Positions 21,973 through 33,239 of a DNA stretch of 64,000 nucleotides are shown here, piece by piece; positions within the stretch are counted from its first letter, which is position 1; every line of letters starts with the position of its first letter. Made by a program: the position numbers and the translations under genes. The DNA lies in the NCBI RefSeq assembly GCF_040183065.1, contig NC_091124.1:61698501-61762500 (forward strand). Direction: 5' to 3'. This stretch comes from Periplaneta americana. Lineage: Eukaryota; Arthropoda; Insecta; Blattodea; Blattidae. The notes beneath the pieces were generated by a model that ran no database searches, was not told the origin of the DNA, and saw only the letters and a program-made list of their open reading frames with translations.

Positions 21973-22746
21973 TGTGACAGCCACGTGAGGTTCGATCTCA
22001 CGACCGACGGAGGAAGGGCTAAGTCGGCCGTGACGGGCAGGTTGCGCACGCATCTGCTTCCTGGGGCATGTGCTGTGGGGAGAAAGGGGAAAGAGCGACC
22101 GCGGCACAGAAGTGGAAATATCCAGATTATTCGAGAGTGGAATCTTTCGCGAACTCTCCAGAAACTATAGTTTGGTTATAAAAGAGAAGACGCAAGTGAA
22201 TGTCAGTCAGTCAGTAAGCCAGTGTTGTTACAGGCAGATTTGGACAGTAAGCGAGTTAGTCTTGTGTAGCAGTGAAGCCAGCTTCGAGACCAGAGCGCGA
22301 CTTGAGTTGTGTCCGTAACTGTGGAGCCTGAAGCCCGGAGTTCGAGTGCAGTGGACCGCAGTTGGGGGACCTGAGTTCGAAGTTCAGCGGATCGTCTCTG
22401 AAGGTCTGGGGTTCGAGATTCTGTGAATGCAAGTGACTGAGTTAGAAGAACTAGCCAAGACAAACGAGCTGTGAACTGAGAACTGACAGTTCTGTGTTGT
22501 AAATAGTGCTTTGTGAATATTAGTTAAGATTAACAGTTCATTGTTGTTCGTAATAGTCCAAGTAAATTGACATTGTCGTCTGTGGAGTGCACTAACGAAT
22601 ACTGTGTTACTGTGTGGAGAGCAAATCCCATTGTTGACGGGAGTGGAATTAAATTGTAGAAAGTGAAGAGTAATTGTTGAAATAATAAAATTACTAACGT
22701 GTGGTATAAGTGATAATATCTGGTTTCGTTATGTGGCATCTCTACA
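21973..22746 (+). mobile_element. Solo LTR candidate nested in mariner
   Basis: The block starts TGTGACAGCCACGTGAGG and is clearly richer in G+C than its surroundings. It has a TATA box TATAAAAG at 22177-22184 and a poly(A) signal AATAAAA at 22684-22690, in the order expected for an LTR. The right edge is uncertain: CTCTACA at 22740-22746 resembles the edge before the primer-binding-like site at 45629, whereas an end at 22735 would give imperfect 5-bp target duplications GGTAT and GGCAT. No internal retrotransposon sequence is attached, so it would be a solo LTR, probably of a Ty3/gypsy element. Confidence 0.6.
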
Positions 22747-22781
22747 GCAGGGTTGCCACTATTAAAGTTCTAACCCTCATA

Positions 22782-23619
22782 CTTTTTAAAGAAATCAATA
22801 TTTTTTTTTACTGTTTTTAAAACTTGTGTGATATTTTCCACATAATTTTTGCAATCCATATAATTCAGATATATGTTTTTTGAAGTTGAATTCATAGATG
22901 TACTGGTACGTGTATATATGGGGAACATTGTTTTATATCTGTTTTCTTTTTGGGCTGTTTTTGAAGTATGTCTGTTATGCCCACATAATTCAGATAGATT
23001 TTTTTTTCAAGTTGAATCACAGACTTATGCATGGTGGTTGAATTTGCATCTGATTGATTGTCTTTGAATGTCGTGACTTCTGTTTTTTTAATTTTAAAGT
23101 ATATTCTGGACTTTTGTTTTCTTAATTTTAAAGTATATTCTGCAAGAGGGATCTTCCTGATTGTCTTGAATTAAGTTACTTCGTACATCATGAAGTGTGT
23201 GTTTCATCATTAGTTCATTATTAATTTGACTTAACCCCTCATAATTAGCTGTCAATACATAAGTGTTCTCATAATCGAATATTGACATTATGATAAGATA
23301 ATCGTGATATTTAATATTGTCTCCATTCTGGGTGCAGTAATTTTTTTGGTTTTCCTAAACATACTGTTTTGTTTCACAAGTGCAGTTCGTGACTGAAAAC
23401 ATCCTGTGATGTAGATAGAATAAGGTCCAATATGTGATAAGTTTCAAATAAACTTCATTTTTCTTACTGGATGACATCTACGTGCACAAACTACATAAAC
23501 ATCTTTGAAATATAATAATCGTAACTGCAAAACATTGCAGGTCTTGCAACTATATATCACATTTAATGCTGGACATGACATATCATTCTGTATCAAATGA
23601 ATGCAAGCAATACGATGGC
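22782..23619. other. Anonymous DNA with small local duplications
   Basis: No gene recognised. CACATAATTCAGATAGATTT near 22980 echoes a similar stretch near 22855. A clean 34-bp tandem duplication is listed separately. Confidence 0.4.
23075..23142. repeat. 34-bp tandem duplication
   Basis: Two adjacent 34-bp units (23075-23108 and 23109-23142), each ending AATTTTAAAGTATATTCTG, differ at only two positions. This is a simple local duplication. Confidence 0.9.
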
Positions 23620-23632
23620 TATTCTGCCCATG

Positions 23633-23776
23633 ATGTTCCTGGGTAGCTCATTTGGCAGAGCGCTGGTACGTTCAACCAGAGGTCCCAGGATCGATACCCG
23701 ACCCCGGAACAATTTTTCCCTTGAAATTATTCAAATCTGCTTTACAGGAAGCTTTATCTGAAAGATTAGATTTGCA
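23633..23776 (+). mobile_element. Short tRNA-derived SINE, family S4
   Basis: An exact 13-bp target duplication TATTCTGCCCATG lies at 23620-23632 and 23777-23789. The head is tRNA-like, with GGGTAGCTCATTTGGCAGAG (box A) and GGATCGATACCC (box B), 34 bp apart. The body of about 80 bp ends GATTAGATTTGCA without a poly(A) or simple repeat tail. At 144 bp it is very short. Confidence 0.85.
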
Positions 23777-23842
23777 TATTCTGCCCATGCTTTGACATTT
23801 TTCAGGTCATTTCGTATTTTCATTTCATTAACATAATAATAT

Positions 23843-26800
23843 GTTGTTGTTGTTATCCAATGCTGGGCCTTGGCAACGAAGCCATTAGCGTTCTTGCTCT
23901 CCAATATTTCTCTGTGGTGGATCCATCAGGTAGAACTTCACAGGTTTGTAGATGGTCTTCAGTCATTTCTTCTTCTTTATTGCACAGAGGGCAATTTGGA
24001 TTTGTGTAAATTCCTATTTTATTCAAGTGTTTGGCCAAATAATCGTGTTCTGTAAGCAGTCTGAATTTTGCTACTGCAGATTTACGTGGGATTTCTGGAA
24101 TAATTTCTGTTTTTTTTTTTTTTATTAAAATGTTCCATTTTTTATCTTTGGCTTTGGTACATAGTGCTTGGTTTTGCTTGATTTTATATTTATTTTTAAT
24201 TAGTCTTTTGATGGATGTAAAAGATAGGCTTGTATTTGTATTCTGAATTAAATTGGATCCTTTTTTTGGCAAGAAAGTCAGCAGTTTCATTTCCAGCAAT
24301 TCCGCAATGTGCAGGTATCCATTGCAATTGAATTCTTTTCTGTAGTTTTTGAAGTTGTTGGATCACTTTGTGACATTCTTTAATTTGGATTGACATCATT
24401 TTATATGAATTTATTGCATATAATGCTGCTTTAGAATGAGAGAGAATGGCAGAATTTTGAAATTTATCTATTCTGTATAGTAGGTGTTGGAGTGAGATAT
24501 GAATAGCCATTATTTCCGCATCAAAATTTGTTGTATGATATCCTGCTGGTTGATAAAATGAGAATAACGCACACGTGATTCCTGATCCTGAGTTGTTATC
24601 GATAGTAGACCCATCTGTGTAGATATGTAACCATTCTTCTGGTGGGTATCTATTGTTCACAGCTTCTAATGCTAGCACTTTTAGTACAAGTTTGGAAGTT
24701 TCAGATTTTTTAACTGGTTCTTCTAAATCTAGTTGAATGGTAATTGGTTCGAAGGTTAGAGGGTTTTCTCTGCTTAAAACGTTTTCTTTAGATTTATGGA
24801 GATTCAATTCTGTTTTTATTTCCGTGACTTTGGACAGGAAACTTGTTTGTGTTTTCAACTTGGTTGGTTGTAACAGTCTTTTTTCCCATTTTGTTGTTGT
24901 TAACCGCAGCATTTTTTCATGATGTGTTAGTGCCTGCTCTTCTAGAGTGAGATATATTGGAGGGTTCTGGGTTAGGGCTTGCATTGCCGTGATTGGGGTT
25001 GATTTTGCTGCACCATTTATTAGTCGCAGGGCCTGATTTTGGCATACTTCTAGTCGATTCAGGTTGAAATTATTTGCTATAATTAATACCTCCGCATTGT
25101 AGAGAAGTATTGGCTTGATGAATGTTTTGTACGTGATGTTCAAAGTCTGCCGATTACTACCCCACTTTGCTCCAGCTAATTTCTTTAAAATTGGAAGTCT
25201 TTTTGTTGATTTGTTTACTACTGCTTCAATATGATTTTCCAAGATAATTTTGAATCAAAAATTGTCCCTAAATATTTCGTTTCATATATTTGTCTCAGGT
25301 TTATTTTCTTGAACTGTACATTTAGTTTTGGGATTTTTTTCTCAAGCTAAATATTTGAAACGTTGTTTTATCAGTATTTATGGCCATCAAATTGTTGTCA
25401 GTCCACTTTTCTAATAGGATCAGAGCCTTTTCCATTGAAGTTTTGCATTTGACTATTTGTGGGGAAGATGTCCACATGACCATGTCGTCTGCAAAAAGCT
25501 GTCTTTATTTCTGGGCTTGAAACAGCCGGGGGGAGATCGTTGATGTACATGTTAAACAAGGTTGTACTCAGTACTGCACCTTGTGGGAAGCCCATTTTTA
25601 TTTGTCGGAATTTGGAAGTACTGTCATTGTATTTTGTAGCACAGAAACGCTGGGAAAGGAAGTGAGTGATCCAGTTTAGCATGTTGTTTTGAATGCCTAG
25701 TTTTGTGAGTTTTTCAAATAGTTTATACCTCCATACTGAATCGTATGCTTTTTCAAAATCAATGAAAACTGATAGTGTATCTTGATTTTTGTTGAAAGAT
25801 TCTTTGACATCTTGGAAGAGCTGAATTATATTTTCTTTTGTAGATAGGTGTTGTCTGAATCCTGTTTGTGCTGCTGTTAGTATGTTATTACTTTCTAAGA
25901 ACCAATTTAACCTCGCTGAAATCATACGTTCTGCTGTTTTGCAATGACACTTGTTAAAGAAATTGGTCTGTAATTATTTATATCATCACCTGTCTTGCCT
26001 TTTTTTAGAGTAGGGATAATTATTGCTTTTTTCCACTCTGTAGGTACAGTAGAGGTCCATGATAGGTTAAATAATTTCAGTAGTGCATTTCTTCCCTTTT
26101 GTCCAAGATGTTTCAGAAATTCAGCATGTATTTTATCAGGTCCAGGAGATTTTTTTATCTTTTAACTCATGGATTGCAGAATCTAGTTCTCTTATGGTGA
26201 ATTCTTTGCGGAATATATCGTTTGTTTGTTCTTGACACTTCTTAAATTTTTTGAGATCTTTTTAAATCTGCCTTTGCTTCTTTTTAGCTTCAGGAGAAAG
26301 TTTATGTTGAGAGCTATAATGCTTATTAAAGGCTTCGGCAATAGAGCTGCTGGAAGTGAGCGTTTTCCCATTAAATTTGAGTGGTTCTTTCCTTGTTTCT
26401 CTCTGACTTGTGATTTTATTTACATATCTGTATACTTTTTTTGCATCTTTTCTATAATCAGCTTTTTCAATAAATTCATTGAATGCGTTTTTCTTGGCTA
26501 CATAGATTTCTTTTTTTTAACTTTGCTGCCTTTCTTCGCCATTCTTGTGTATCTATTGGGTTGTTGGACAATTCTGCTTTTTTCCTTGCTATGTCCTTTT
26601 CCGTTTTTAACTATGATAGATCTGCATTCCAAAAGGGTTTATAGTTTTTAATTTTTCCTCTTGGAATCCAATTTTTTGCTGCTTCGAGAATTATGTTTGA
26701 GATTGTATTGTTGCGTTTATCTGTAGATACTTCGTATTGAATGGAGTATAATTTTTGTTCGGTCTCTTCTGTAAATTTTCCCCAATTAGCTTTTCTAAAA

Positions 26801-27985
26801 TTCCAAGAGTATTTTGGTTTTGGTTTGCTATTATTTTGTTTATCCTGATGTATTATGGATGCAATAACTGCTCTATGATCTGATCCTAGGTCTTCAATGA
26901 TTTCACATGTAGTCTTATCTTGCAAATCTGATGATACTAACAGGAGGTCTGGGTTTGTACACTGATCATTATAATGTAAGTATGTAGGACAATCGTCGTT
27001 CCTGTAAATAAGTTCTAAAATGTTTGAATTTAATAGATCTTCAATAGTTTTGCCACTAGCATTATAGTCTTTGTATCCCCATTTAGGTGAATGACCATTC
27101 AAATCGGCAATCAAAATCGTTTTTCGGTGTATATTTATTATATCCAGACAAGGGTTGTTATTAGGTGGATTGTATATTCCATATATGGTGTAATGTGAAT
27201 TTCCTTTCCAGATTTCAATTTGGATAATTTCTACTTTGTCTTCTTGTTGCATTTCCTGTATAACTTTAAATTTTGATAAAATGTTTATTCTAACACCTGC
27301 AAGAATTCCACTAGCTACTTGACGTGATTTGGGGAGAATATATATATTGAATCCAGAAATTTGAAAGTATTTCAGTTGATCTCTTGATACATTTGCTTCT
27401 TGTATAATAAATACATCTATCCCTTTTTCCCCTAATGGTTGTTTGTAGTTCGGCTTTTTTGCTCTGTGTAAGTCCTCCTGCGTTCCATTGGAGAATTTTA
27501 AGAATGTTCTGTAAATGACATCCTGGAGATGTCCCCACCCGGAGATCCGAAAGGGGGACTATTTTGCCTCCGGAAAACTTATCTGAAGGATTTGCCATTA
27601 GGTTAATTAGCATAAGTGTAACCATTTTTTAAGTGGGCACCAATTTTTTGTTTGTAATGGTGATTACATCACCCACTCACGTAAACCCCCAGTATGACTG
27701 GAGGGCCACATCTGTCGTTGGTTAATGGGTCCATTGGACCTGGCCGGGAGGAGTTTTAGAGTCCACCGACCTTTCTCACAAGCACCACTTGTGGAACATT
27801 TCTACGCCGTGGTAGGCCAGCGTAAGAGATGAAATAGCATTTCCTCTATTTCTGATGGTGTGGTTATACCGCCATTACTCGGTCCCCAGAGCCTCATTTG
27901 TAAAAGCAGTTGCACCACGAGCAGGTTGAGGTTGGGTTTTGGATAGGAAAGGTTATGGAGTGCACTTCACTATCCCTTGCATCCC
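23843..27985 (-). mobile_element. I-like non-LTR retrotransposon, near full length
   Basis: Target duplications TTAACATAATAATAT (23828-23842) and TTAACACAATAATAT (27986-28000) match at 14 of 15 bases. The 4143-bp element lies on the minus strand. It has a GC-richer 5' UTR (27630-27985), one long degenerate polyprotein, and a 3' end with ACAACAACAAC near the junction. The presence of an RNase H domain and an AAC-type tail suggests the I/Nimb group, which is an inference. A deleted relative is at 47960-48555. Confidence 0.93.
23853..27625 (-). pseudogene. LINE polyprotein: endonuclease, RT, RNase H, zinc knuckle
   Basis: Read from 27625 leftward: an apurinic-type endonuclease with ILQWNAGGL, ILIADLNGHSPKWGY, NPDLLLVSS and GSDHRAVI (26611-27520). 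Then the reverse transcriptase, with SVFIDFEKAYDSVW and GFPQGAVLSTTLFNMYINDL (25398-25925); the FADD catalytic box is present but shifted out of frame near 25490. Then RNase H with LHIYTDGST, FDAEIMAIH and WIPAHCGIAGNETADFLAKK (about 24250-24640). Its usual third Asp has become His in ILSHSKAAL. The C-terminus has CPLCNKEEEMTEDHLQTC. Several frameshifts and stops occur, so it is inactive. No separate gag ORF was seen upstream of the endonuclease. Confidence 0.92.
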
Positions 27986-28000
27986 TTAACACAATAATAT

Positions 28001-28888
28001 TGATGTGAAATTATGTTTCGAAAACTTTTGTTCTCTCTGAATAATTTGTACCAAATCTTTACCTGGAAGATATAACCAATTCCTATCATCGTCATAATTT
28101 GCTTTCTATCAGTGTGTAAGTGTTATATAATCATTTTGTTGGAGTTTTGAGTTGTAGCACTTTCAGGCACTTTTGATTATATTTTTTTTGAAGCAAAAAT
28201 AAAGTCCCAGTGAGGAGTGGTTGGTATATATTGTGCTCCATTTTCTGAATTAACATTCGGAAAGTGGTAATCTCCACCTGGAGAACTAAATGAGTGACTT
28301 TTTACCTCTGAATTATTATTTTTTTTTCCCCCGAAAATTTTGTCATCCTTCAGAGGGGTTATTATGGTCTTGCACAACTTCTGTAGATATCAGTAAATGC
28401 AGTTGGGTGTTTTTTTTTTAAACACTGAAAGATATTCAAGCATAAGCTTCTCACTACTTGGGAAGTAGTTGACTGATCAAAACTTAATGAGAATGGGAAA
28501 CCTTTTTTGTTATGTCCCACACTATTTAAATTGTTATGAAAGTAGATTATTACTAGTTAAGACAAATATTTCTATTATTAAATACAACTGCGGATTAATA
28601 CGTGATACATTTTCCATTTGTTTTACCACTTATACGCAAAACAAAATTAAAAAAGATGATAACATTTAATGGATATTTATTACAGAAGCATGAGCATTGT
28701 TGTTTATGCACTGTGATAAGAAAAGCTGTGAAGTAATTGCTGAGGAAAAGTTTTGAACTAAATCAAACAATAATTAGTGGATTGGATTTCCGAAACAAAT
28801 AGCAAATTCAATATTTCTGAGGAGTGGGGAGCACACAGTGGGCATTTTCCCCACAAAGGTCCCTCACCCCAGTACCAGTAGTGCTAGG
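28001..28888. other. Anonymous DNA
   Basis: No gene or repeat family recognised. Short frames at 28177-28377 and 28469-28669 have no recognisable domain. Confidence 0.4.
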
Positions 28889-29399
28889 AAGGTGACCAGG
28901 GGCGGCTTTCGAAGAGGGGCTGCGGAGCTGCAGCACCTCCAGATATTTGTGACTCTTGTCTCATTTTATGTTGTGAAATACATTTATTATACAGTCTCTA
29001 TTTAGCTGCTCGAATTTTTTTAAATCTCGCTCCATTGACATGCACGCAATCGTTAGTGAAGTCACTTCCTCCCCTGGTGCTGCCAGAGCGAAGCCAGAGA
29101 CAAGGACTATGGGTGAAGCCGCTTCCTCCCCTGGAGCTGCCAGTCTTTTCTCGGATGCTTTGCGCGTTATTTTTACCCCTCCCCCTGCTGCCCCTGGCCG
29201 TGAATCCAGAGTCAGCAGGCGCTGCAAAATTTGCAGCAGCTTGTCAGTAGCGCACAGTTTGAAATACATTTTCTTTAATGTTGTGAGTGTAAGAAGTGTA
29301 ACAATGTTTAATTCTGTACAATATTTACAGTCTATTCACTTCAGAACCTTAACAGTTCAGGAGAAATGTAAAATTAAGTGCCAATCAGTTGAATCTCAT

Positions 29400-30664
29400 A
29401 ACAGAAAGAGCCGCTAAACAAAATAGAAAGGCAGGCATATTTTTTGCTGATTTATCCAGTATCCCTGCTTTCTTCTCTTGATCTCCACTCAGTCTGTATT
29501 AGATTAATGTGTTTTAAAGACAATTCCATCAGCTGGGGGCAACAAGATGGAGTTTTAAAATAAGAACAGTAAATGTTGTTTATGAGAAGAAGAATCCATT
29601 GCTAGAATGTTTTCAAACCATAATGGAATCTGAAACATCTAACAACATCACAATAAATGAGGCAAGCGCCCTGATGCGTGCTCTTGAAGATCCTGAATTC
29701 AATTTCTGGCTCAGATTTTTTAATTTATTGATGTATCATGTAGATATATTATAAAACCAACTACAACATCGCCAGTTAGATATTTCTAAGGTCCAAATCT
29801 GCATATAAAAAAATTAAATTGTGGTTTATTTAACGACACTCGCAACTGCAGCGTCGCCAGTGTCCCGGAATCTTGTCTCACAGGATTCTTTGAAATGTCA
29901 GTAAATCTACTGACATGAGCCTGTCTCATTTAAACACACTTAAATGCCATTGACCTGGGCCGGGATCGAACCCACAACGACTATGCTACCGAGGCTGACT
30001 CCACATATCAAGCTTTGTTAATGCCATACAGACAATACGGAACAGTGAACAGTTGAGCAGCGAGATCTGTGAAAATGAAAACCCTAAAAAGCGTCGTAAG
30101 GTCAAAGGGATTCAGACAAGGGTTGCGGCAACTAAGGAAGTGTGTGACCTCATTATCACACAAGCTAACACCCGATTCCAATTCATAGATCATCTGATAT
30201 TAGCTTCTCTTCTTTGTCAAGAAAAATTTGAATGCTACAAAAGCTCATTTCCTGAAAATGACCTAAATGTATGTGTAAAGCTTTTTCTAATGTTCGATAA
30301 AGACAAATTAAAAACGTACCTCACTGTGTTGTATCAGAGACAAGAATTCAGAAATATCAGTGACGCAGTCAAGCTCTTGCAGTTTCTTCTATCTGAGAAC
30401 TTGTAGGACTCATTTTCAGAAGTTGTGGAACTACTACGCATAGCTACCACCATACCAATGACAATTTCCGAACCAGAACGTTGTTTTTCGTGTTTGAAAA
30501 GAGTGAAATCCTATCTTAGAAATACGATGAGAGAAGAGAGACTGACCGCATTAGCTATGTTTTACATTGTAAAGACTATGTTAAATGACATATCGGATTT
30601 TAATAAAATGATTCAAAAGTCCGCAACCTACAAGACAAGGTGCATGGAACTAATCTTTAAATAA
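29400..30664 (+). pseudogene. ZMYM1-like hAT transposase pseudogene
   Basis: Pieces of the transposase are readable in order. RTVNVVYEKKNPLLECF lies near 29570-29625, then a stretch ending ALEDPEFNFWLRFFNL near 29680-29730. After the nested SINE come ENPKKRRKVKGIQTRVAATK (from 30071), then ELLRIATTIPMTISEPERCF and SCLKRVKSYLRNTMREERLT, the hAT dimerisation domain shared with zinc finger MYM-type 1 proteins. A stop at 30404-30406 and several frame changes break it. The N-terminal zinc finger and much of the core are missing, so this was a nonautonomous or decayed copy when it moved. Confidence 0.8.
29818..30003 (-). mobile_element. SINE nested in hAT (family S5)
   Basis: On the minus strand it starts with a partial tRNA-like head, with box B GTGGGTTCGATCCC near 29960-29973, then ATTTAAGTGTGTTTAAATGA and a tail GCGAGTGTCGTTAAATAAAC. 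The A-box part is truncated or diverged. It splits the ZMYM1-like transposase pseudogene. Confidence 0.8.
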
Positions 30665-30737
30665 GATAATTTGCATGGTTTATTTTTATATGCAGCCCCC
30701 CTGAATTCAATACCCACGAGCTGCCACTGAAGGTGAC

Positions 30738-31560
30738 TATACGTGAAGGAGGTGGAGTTACATGCGACTGTGATAAAAAGTGTCTTCATATGAACTCGAG
30801 TTTGTAGAGTTCTCATTGTACAAATTTATAGAGCTGTGAATTGTTAGGCTATTCAAATCGAACTGTTTAATTTTTGTTACTTTACACATGAGGATATCTG
30901 CCAATGCAAGATCATACCTTTATCTTTGAGTAAATTTACTTGACTGTGTAATATCTTTTACTAATGTTATTAATTTTATATTACGACTTTAATAAATATG
31001 AACTTGAAATTGTTGCAATTGTATTTATTATTATATATAAGTCCTGATGAACTGAACTGGTGTTTGGTTGTGTATTATAGTGTTTTCCATTCTTTTGCAA
31101 TAGAGTTCCCTCAAACATGGAAGTTTAAGTCTGCTCAGTAATTTTGATTCTTGTGTCTCTCTGGCCAATGTGTATCTCCCACTACACAACTTCACGTTGC
31201 ATATGTGTGTTTCGAGACTGCTAATGAAGGCTCTATAATTGCCCAACGTGTCACCATCAGCGAAAAACGACTTGCCAGCACATCTGCCTGTGCAGAGCAT
31301 CCCAGTGACACAGAAATTTGATAGTATGGTATTTGTTCAAAGCCTATAAGGTTGATAAATCTGTTATATGTGTAATTAACTTTATATGTTAAGAAAAACA
31401 CAATTAACATCCTTTAAGCTAAACCTGTGGAATCGAATTTCTGGTTGATTTTTTTTATCCCTTTGATATGTGCAAATACCATTTTAAAGTAATGTGTAGT
31501 GCCCCCTTGGAAATTACTACACAATTACTGAAACAACACTATTTTTATCATCTATAATAT
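30738..31560. other. Anonymous DNA
   Basis: No gene, RNA or repeat partner recognised. Minus-strand frames at 31031-31300 and 31192-31410 lack known domains. Confidence 0.4.
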
Positions 31561-31569
31561 CACAGTCCA

Positions 31570-31665
31570 GTATATACAGTCACGAAGCTCAATACGTAGG
31601 AAATATGCATCCATAGATAGTTGCTAACCACTAGGATCGCTATTATCACCTCATCACAGACAATG
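31570..31665 (+). repeat. Inverted repeat A, left copy
   Basis: Contains TATACAGTCACGAAGCTCAA, ATATGCATCCATA and CTAACCACTAGGATCGCTAT. The reverse complement of 36685-36812 carries the same blocks, but with about 65 additional bases between the second and third. So two copies lie in opposite orientation, 5.1 kb apart. Confidence 0.75.
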
Positions 31666-31724
31666 CAAAATAGTACCGGCACAGTCTATTGTTTCTAGTA
31701 CCCTCAAAACTCAAGCTTCATGAC

Positions 31725-31945
31725 CATGGGTGGGCAACTCGTACTCTCAAGGCGCTAAAAACCTTGGCACAAAAAAAGCACACCGAGGAGGCAGCCAATG
31801 CAGTTACAAGCAGCCAATCACTGTAGACGCAAGCGAACCAACAACCACTCGTGTTGCAAGGCCCTTGTACACTGCAGCTAGCACAGAGTTCGTTCTACCT
31901 GACTGAGTTTGTTCACTGTTTGAGAGCGCGAGTTGCCCACCCATG
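31725..31945. mobile_element. hAT-type MITE, 221 bp
   Basis: Perfect 17-bp inverted ends CATGGGTGGGCAACTCG are extended by a similar CTCTCAA block. The exact 8-bp target duplication TTCATGAC is at 31717-31724 and 31946-31953. No coding capacity. The duplication size points to a hAT superfamily element. Confidence 0.93.
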
Positions 31946-31950
31946 TTCAT

Positions 31951-31953
<3 letters not shown>

Positions 31954-32013
<60 letters not shown>

Positions 32014-32020
32014 AACTGTG

Positions 32021-32062
<42 letters not shown>
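31954..32062. repeat. Compound microsatellite AT-AG-ATT
   Basis: An AT run (about 20 units), then about 9 AG units, then about 14 ATT triplets, directly beside the MITE's right target duplication. Confidence 0.95.
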
Positions 32063-32063
<1 letters not shown>

Positions 32064-33000
32064 TCTCGGTTCTTGCCATCTTCTTAAATCGCACGCATGC
32101 TACCACCATCTCACATCGGCACTCTAATAGATAGCACATCCTTTAAAATCGCAATGGCTTTATGCCGTGGTTGTAAACTCTGCCAGCCACACCAATGTAT
32201 TTGCGGAGGAATTGCTGATATTTACGGCCATCATGCACTCAGCTGTGCGAGGAGCAAGGGTCGCATTCCCAGACATACATCACTCAATGATATCATTAAA
32301 AGATCTCTGACTTCTTGTGGCATCCCATCTCTTTTGGAACCACCAGGTATTAGTTGCACGGATGGTAAACGACCCGATGGTCTCATCTTAATTCCATGGT
32401 CTAGAGGAAAATCTTTAATTTGGGACTGCACTTGCGTTGACACTCTAGCTCCATCTCACTTGCCGAATACCTCCAGACGCGCAGCATCTGCTGCTGAATT
32501 AGCCGTGAAGAAGAAGGTCAATAAATACCGGTATGCTCATCTTTTAGACAAACTAACATTGTAACTCAATTTTTTATGGTTTTGAGTTATCCTAGTTAAT
32601 ATGGTCTTAAATTATTTCTTTTTTTTCCAGTACTATCACTGTAACTCTAAACCTCCTCAATTTTATCTAAAATCTTATTGTTACTCTACATGCACTCAGC
32701 TAATTTACACGATCATTTTAAAACTTCATTTTCATCTCCTGAAAAATGTAAGAAACTGAGTTACAATGTTAGTACTTGTGAGGGTCGAATTATATCTTTG
32801 TCCCCTTTGCTGTGGAGACCTTCGGTCCTTGGTGTCATGACGCTAAAGTTTTGGTATCTCAAATCGGGCAAATTTTGATCTCCATTACTGGTGATCGTCA
32901 ACGTTTAAGTATTGCAATTCAACGTGGAAATGCAATGAGCGTTTTGGGTACTCTTCCCGAGTCCAGCCCTTTGGACGAACTCTTTCTCCTGTAAAATTTA
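32063..33000 (+). pseudogene. Retroelement C-terminal fragment, possible restriction-like endonuclease
   Basis: The main frame (32097-32564) encodes a Cys/His cluster, CRGCKLCQPHQCICGG then YGHHALSCARSKG, followed by IPRHTSLNDIIKRSL, DGKRPDGLILIPW and SLIWDCTCVDTLAPSH. After an interruption, VETFGPWCHDAKVLVSQIGQ and RLSIAIQRGNAMSVLGTL follow (about 32808-32955). A zinc-knuckle followed by R-H, R-P-D-G and W-D motifs recalls the C-terminal zinc knuckle and restriction-like endonuclease of early-branching non-LTR elements; I infer that role. No reverse transcriptase is attached. About 240 bases at 32565-32805 interrupt the sequence and have no match elsewhere in the window. Confidence 0.6.
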
Positions 33001-33239
33001 TTATTCTGTGTGCAAATATTTCTGTTTAATTTTAAGCCCGGTTCAGATGGTGTGTGTTTCTGTGATGGATTCCAAGGTGGCTGCGCGGATGGGTAGCCTG
33101 CTTGGTCACTCGCCAGAAGTAATGCGCTCTGGTGGCTCCATTCTTTTCCACTTGCGTCTAGAGTCTAACCTATCAAAAGCTTCCACTTGAGTAAGTAGTT
33201 AGAATTTCATTCGCCAGGTGACGCAACATAGTTGCCTAA

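Larger units (their letters stand above)
20768..22779 (-). mobile_element. mariner element split by an LTR
   Basis: The inverted ends share AACTTTAATAGTGGCAAC (left about 20777-20795, right about 22752-22769 reversed), and both outer edges abut TA (20766-20767 and 22780-22781). The total of 2012 bp is too long for a mariner; removing the LTR-like insert at 21973 to about 22740 leaves about 1.25 kb, a normal size. The transposase runs on the minus strand. Confidence 0.85.
28897..30729 (+). mobile_element. hAT transposon, ZMYM1-like, inactive
   Basis: An exact 8-bp target duplication AAGGTGAC lies at 28889-28896 and 30730-30737. The ends are CAGGGGCGGCTTTCG on the left and CAGTGGCAGCTCGTG (reverse complement) on the right, typical hAT termini. 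The element is 1833 bp. A GC-rich stretch at 29040-29230 has two partial repeats of a TTCCTCCCCTGGxGCTGCCA motif. A SINE is nested at 29818-30003. Confidence 0.92.

Noticed and set aside
23640-23712. A functional tRNA gene
   Set aside because: The box A and box B match tRNA, but the sequence has target duplications and a SINE body, and the acceptor stem does not pair properly.
26226-26651. 141-residue plus-strand frame with hydrophobic segments
   Set aside because: It is antisense to the LINE polyprotein; the hydrophobic look comes from T-rich complement.
31804-32139. Open frames with runs of Ile, Tyr or alternating Tyr-Ile
   Set aside because: They are translations of the AT/AG/ATT microsatellite.
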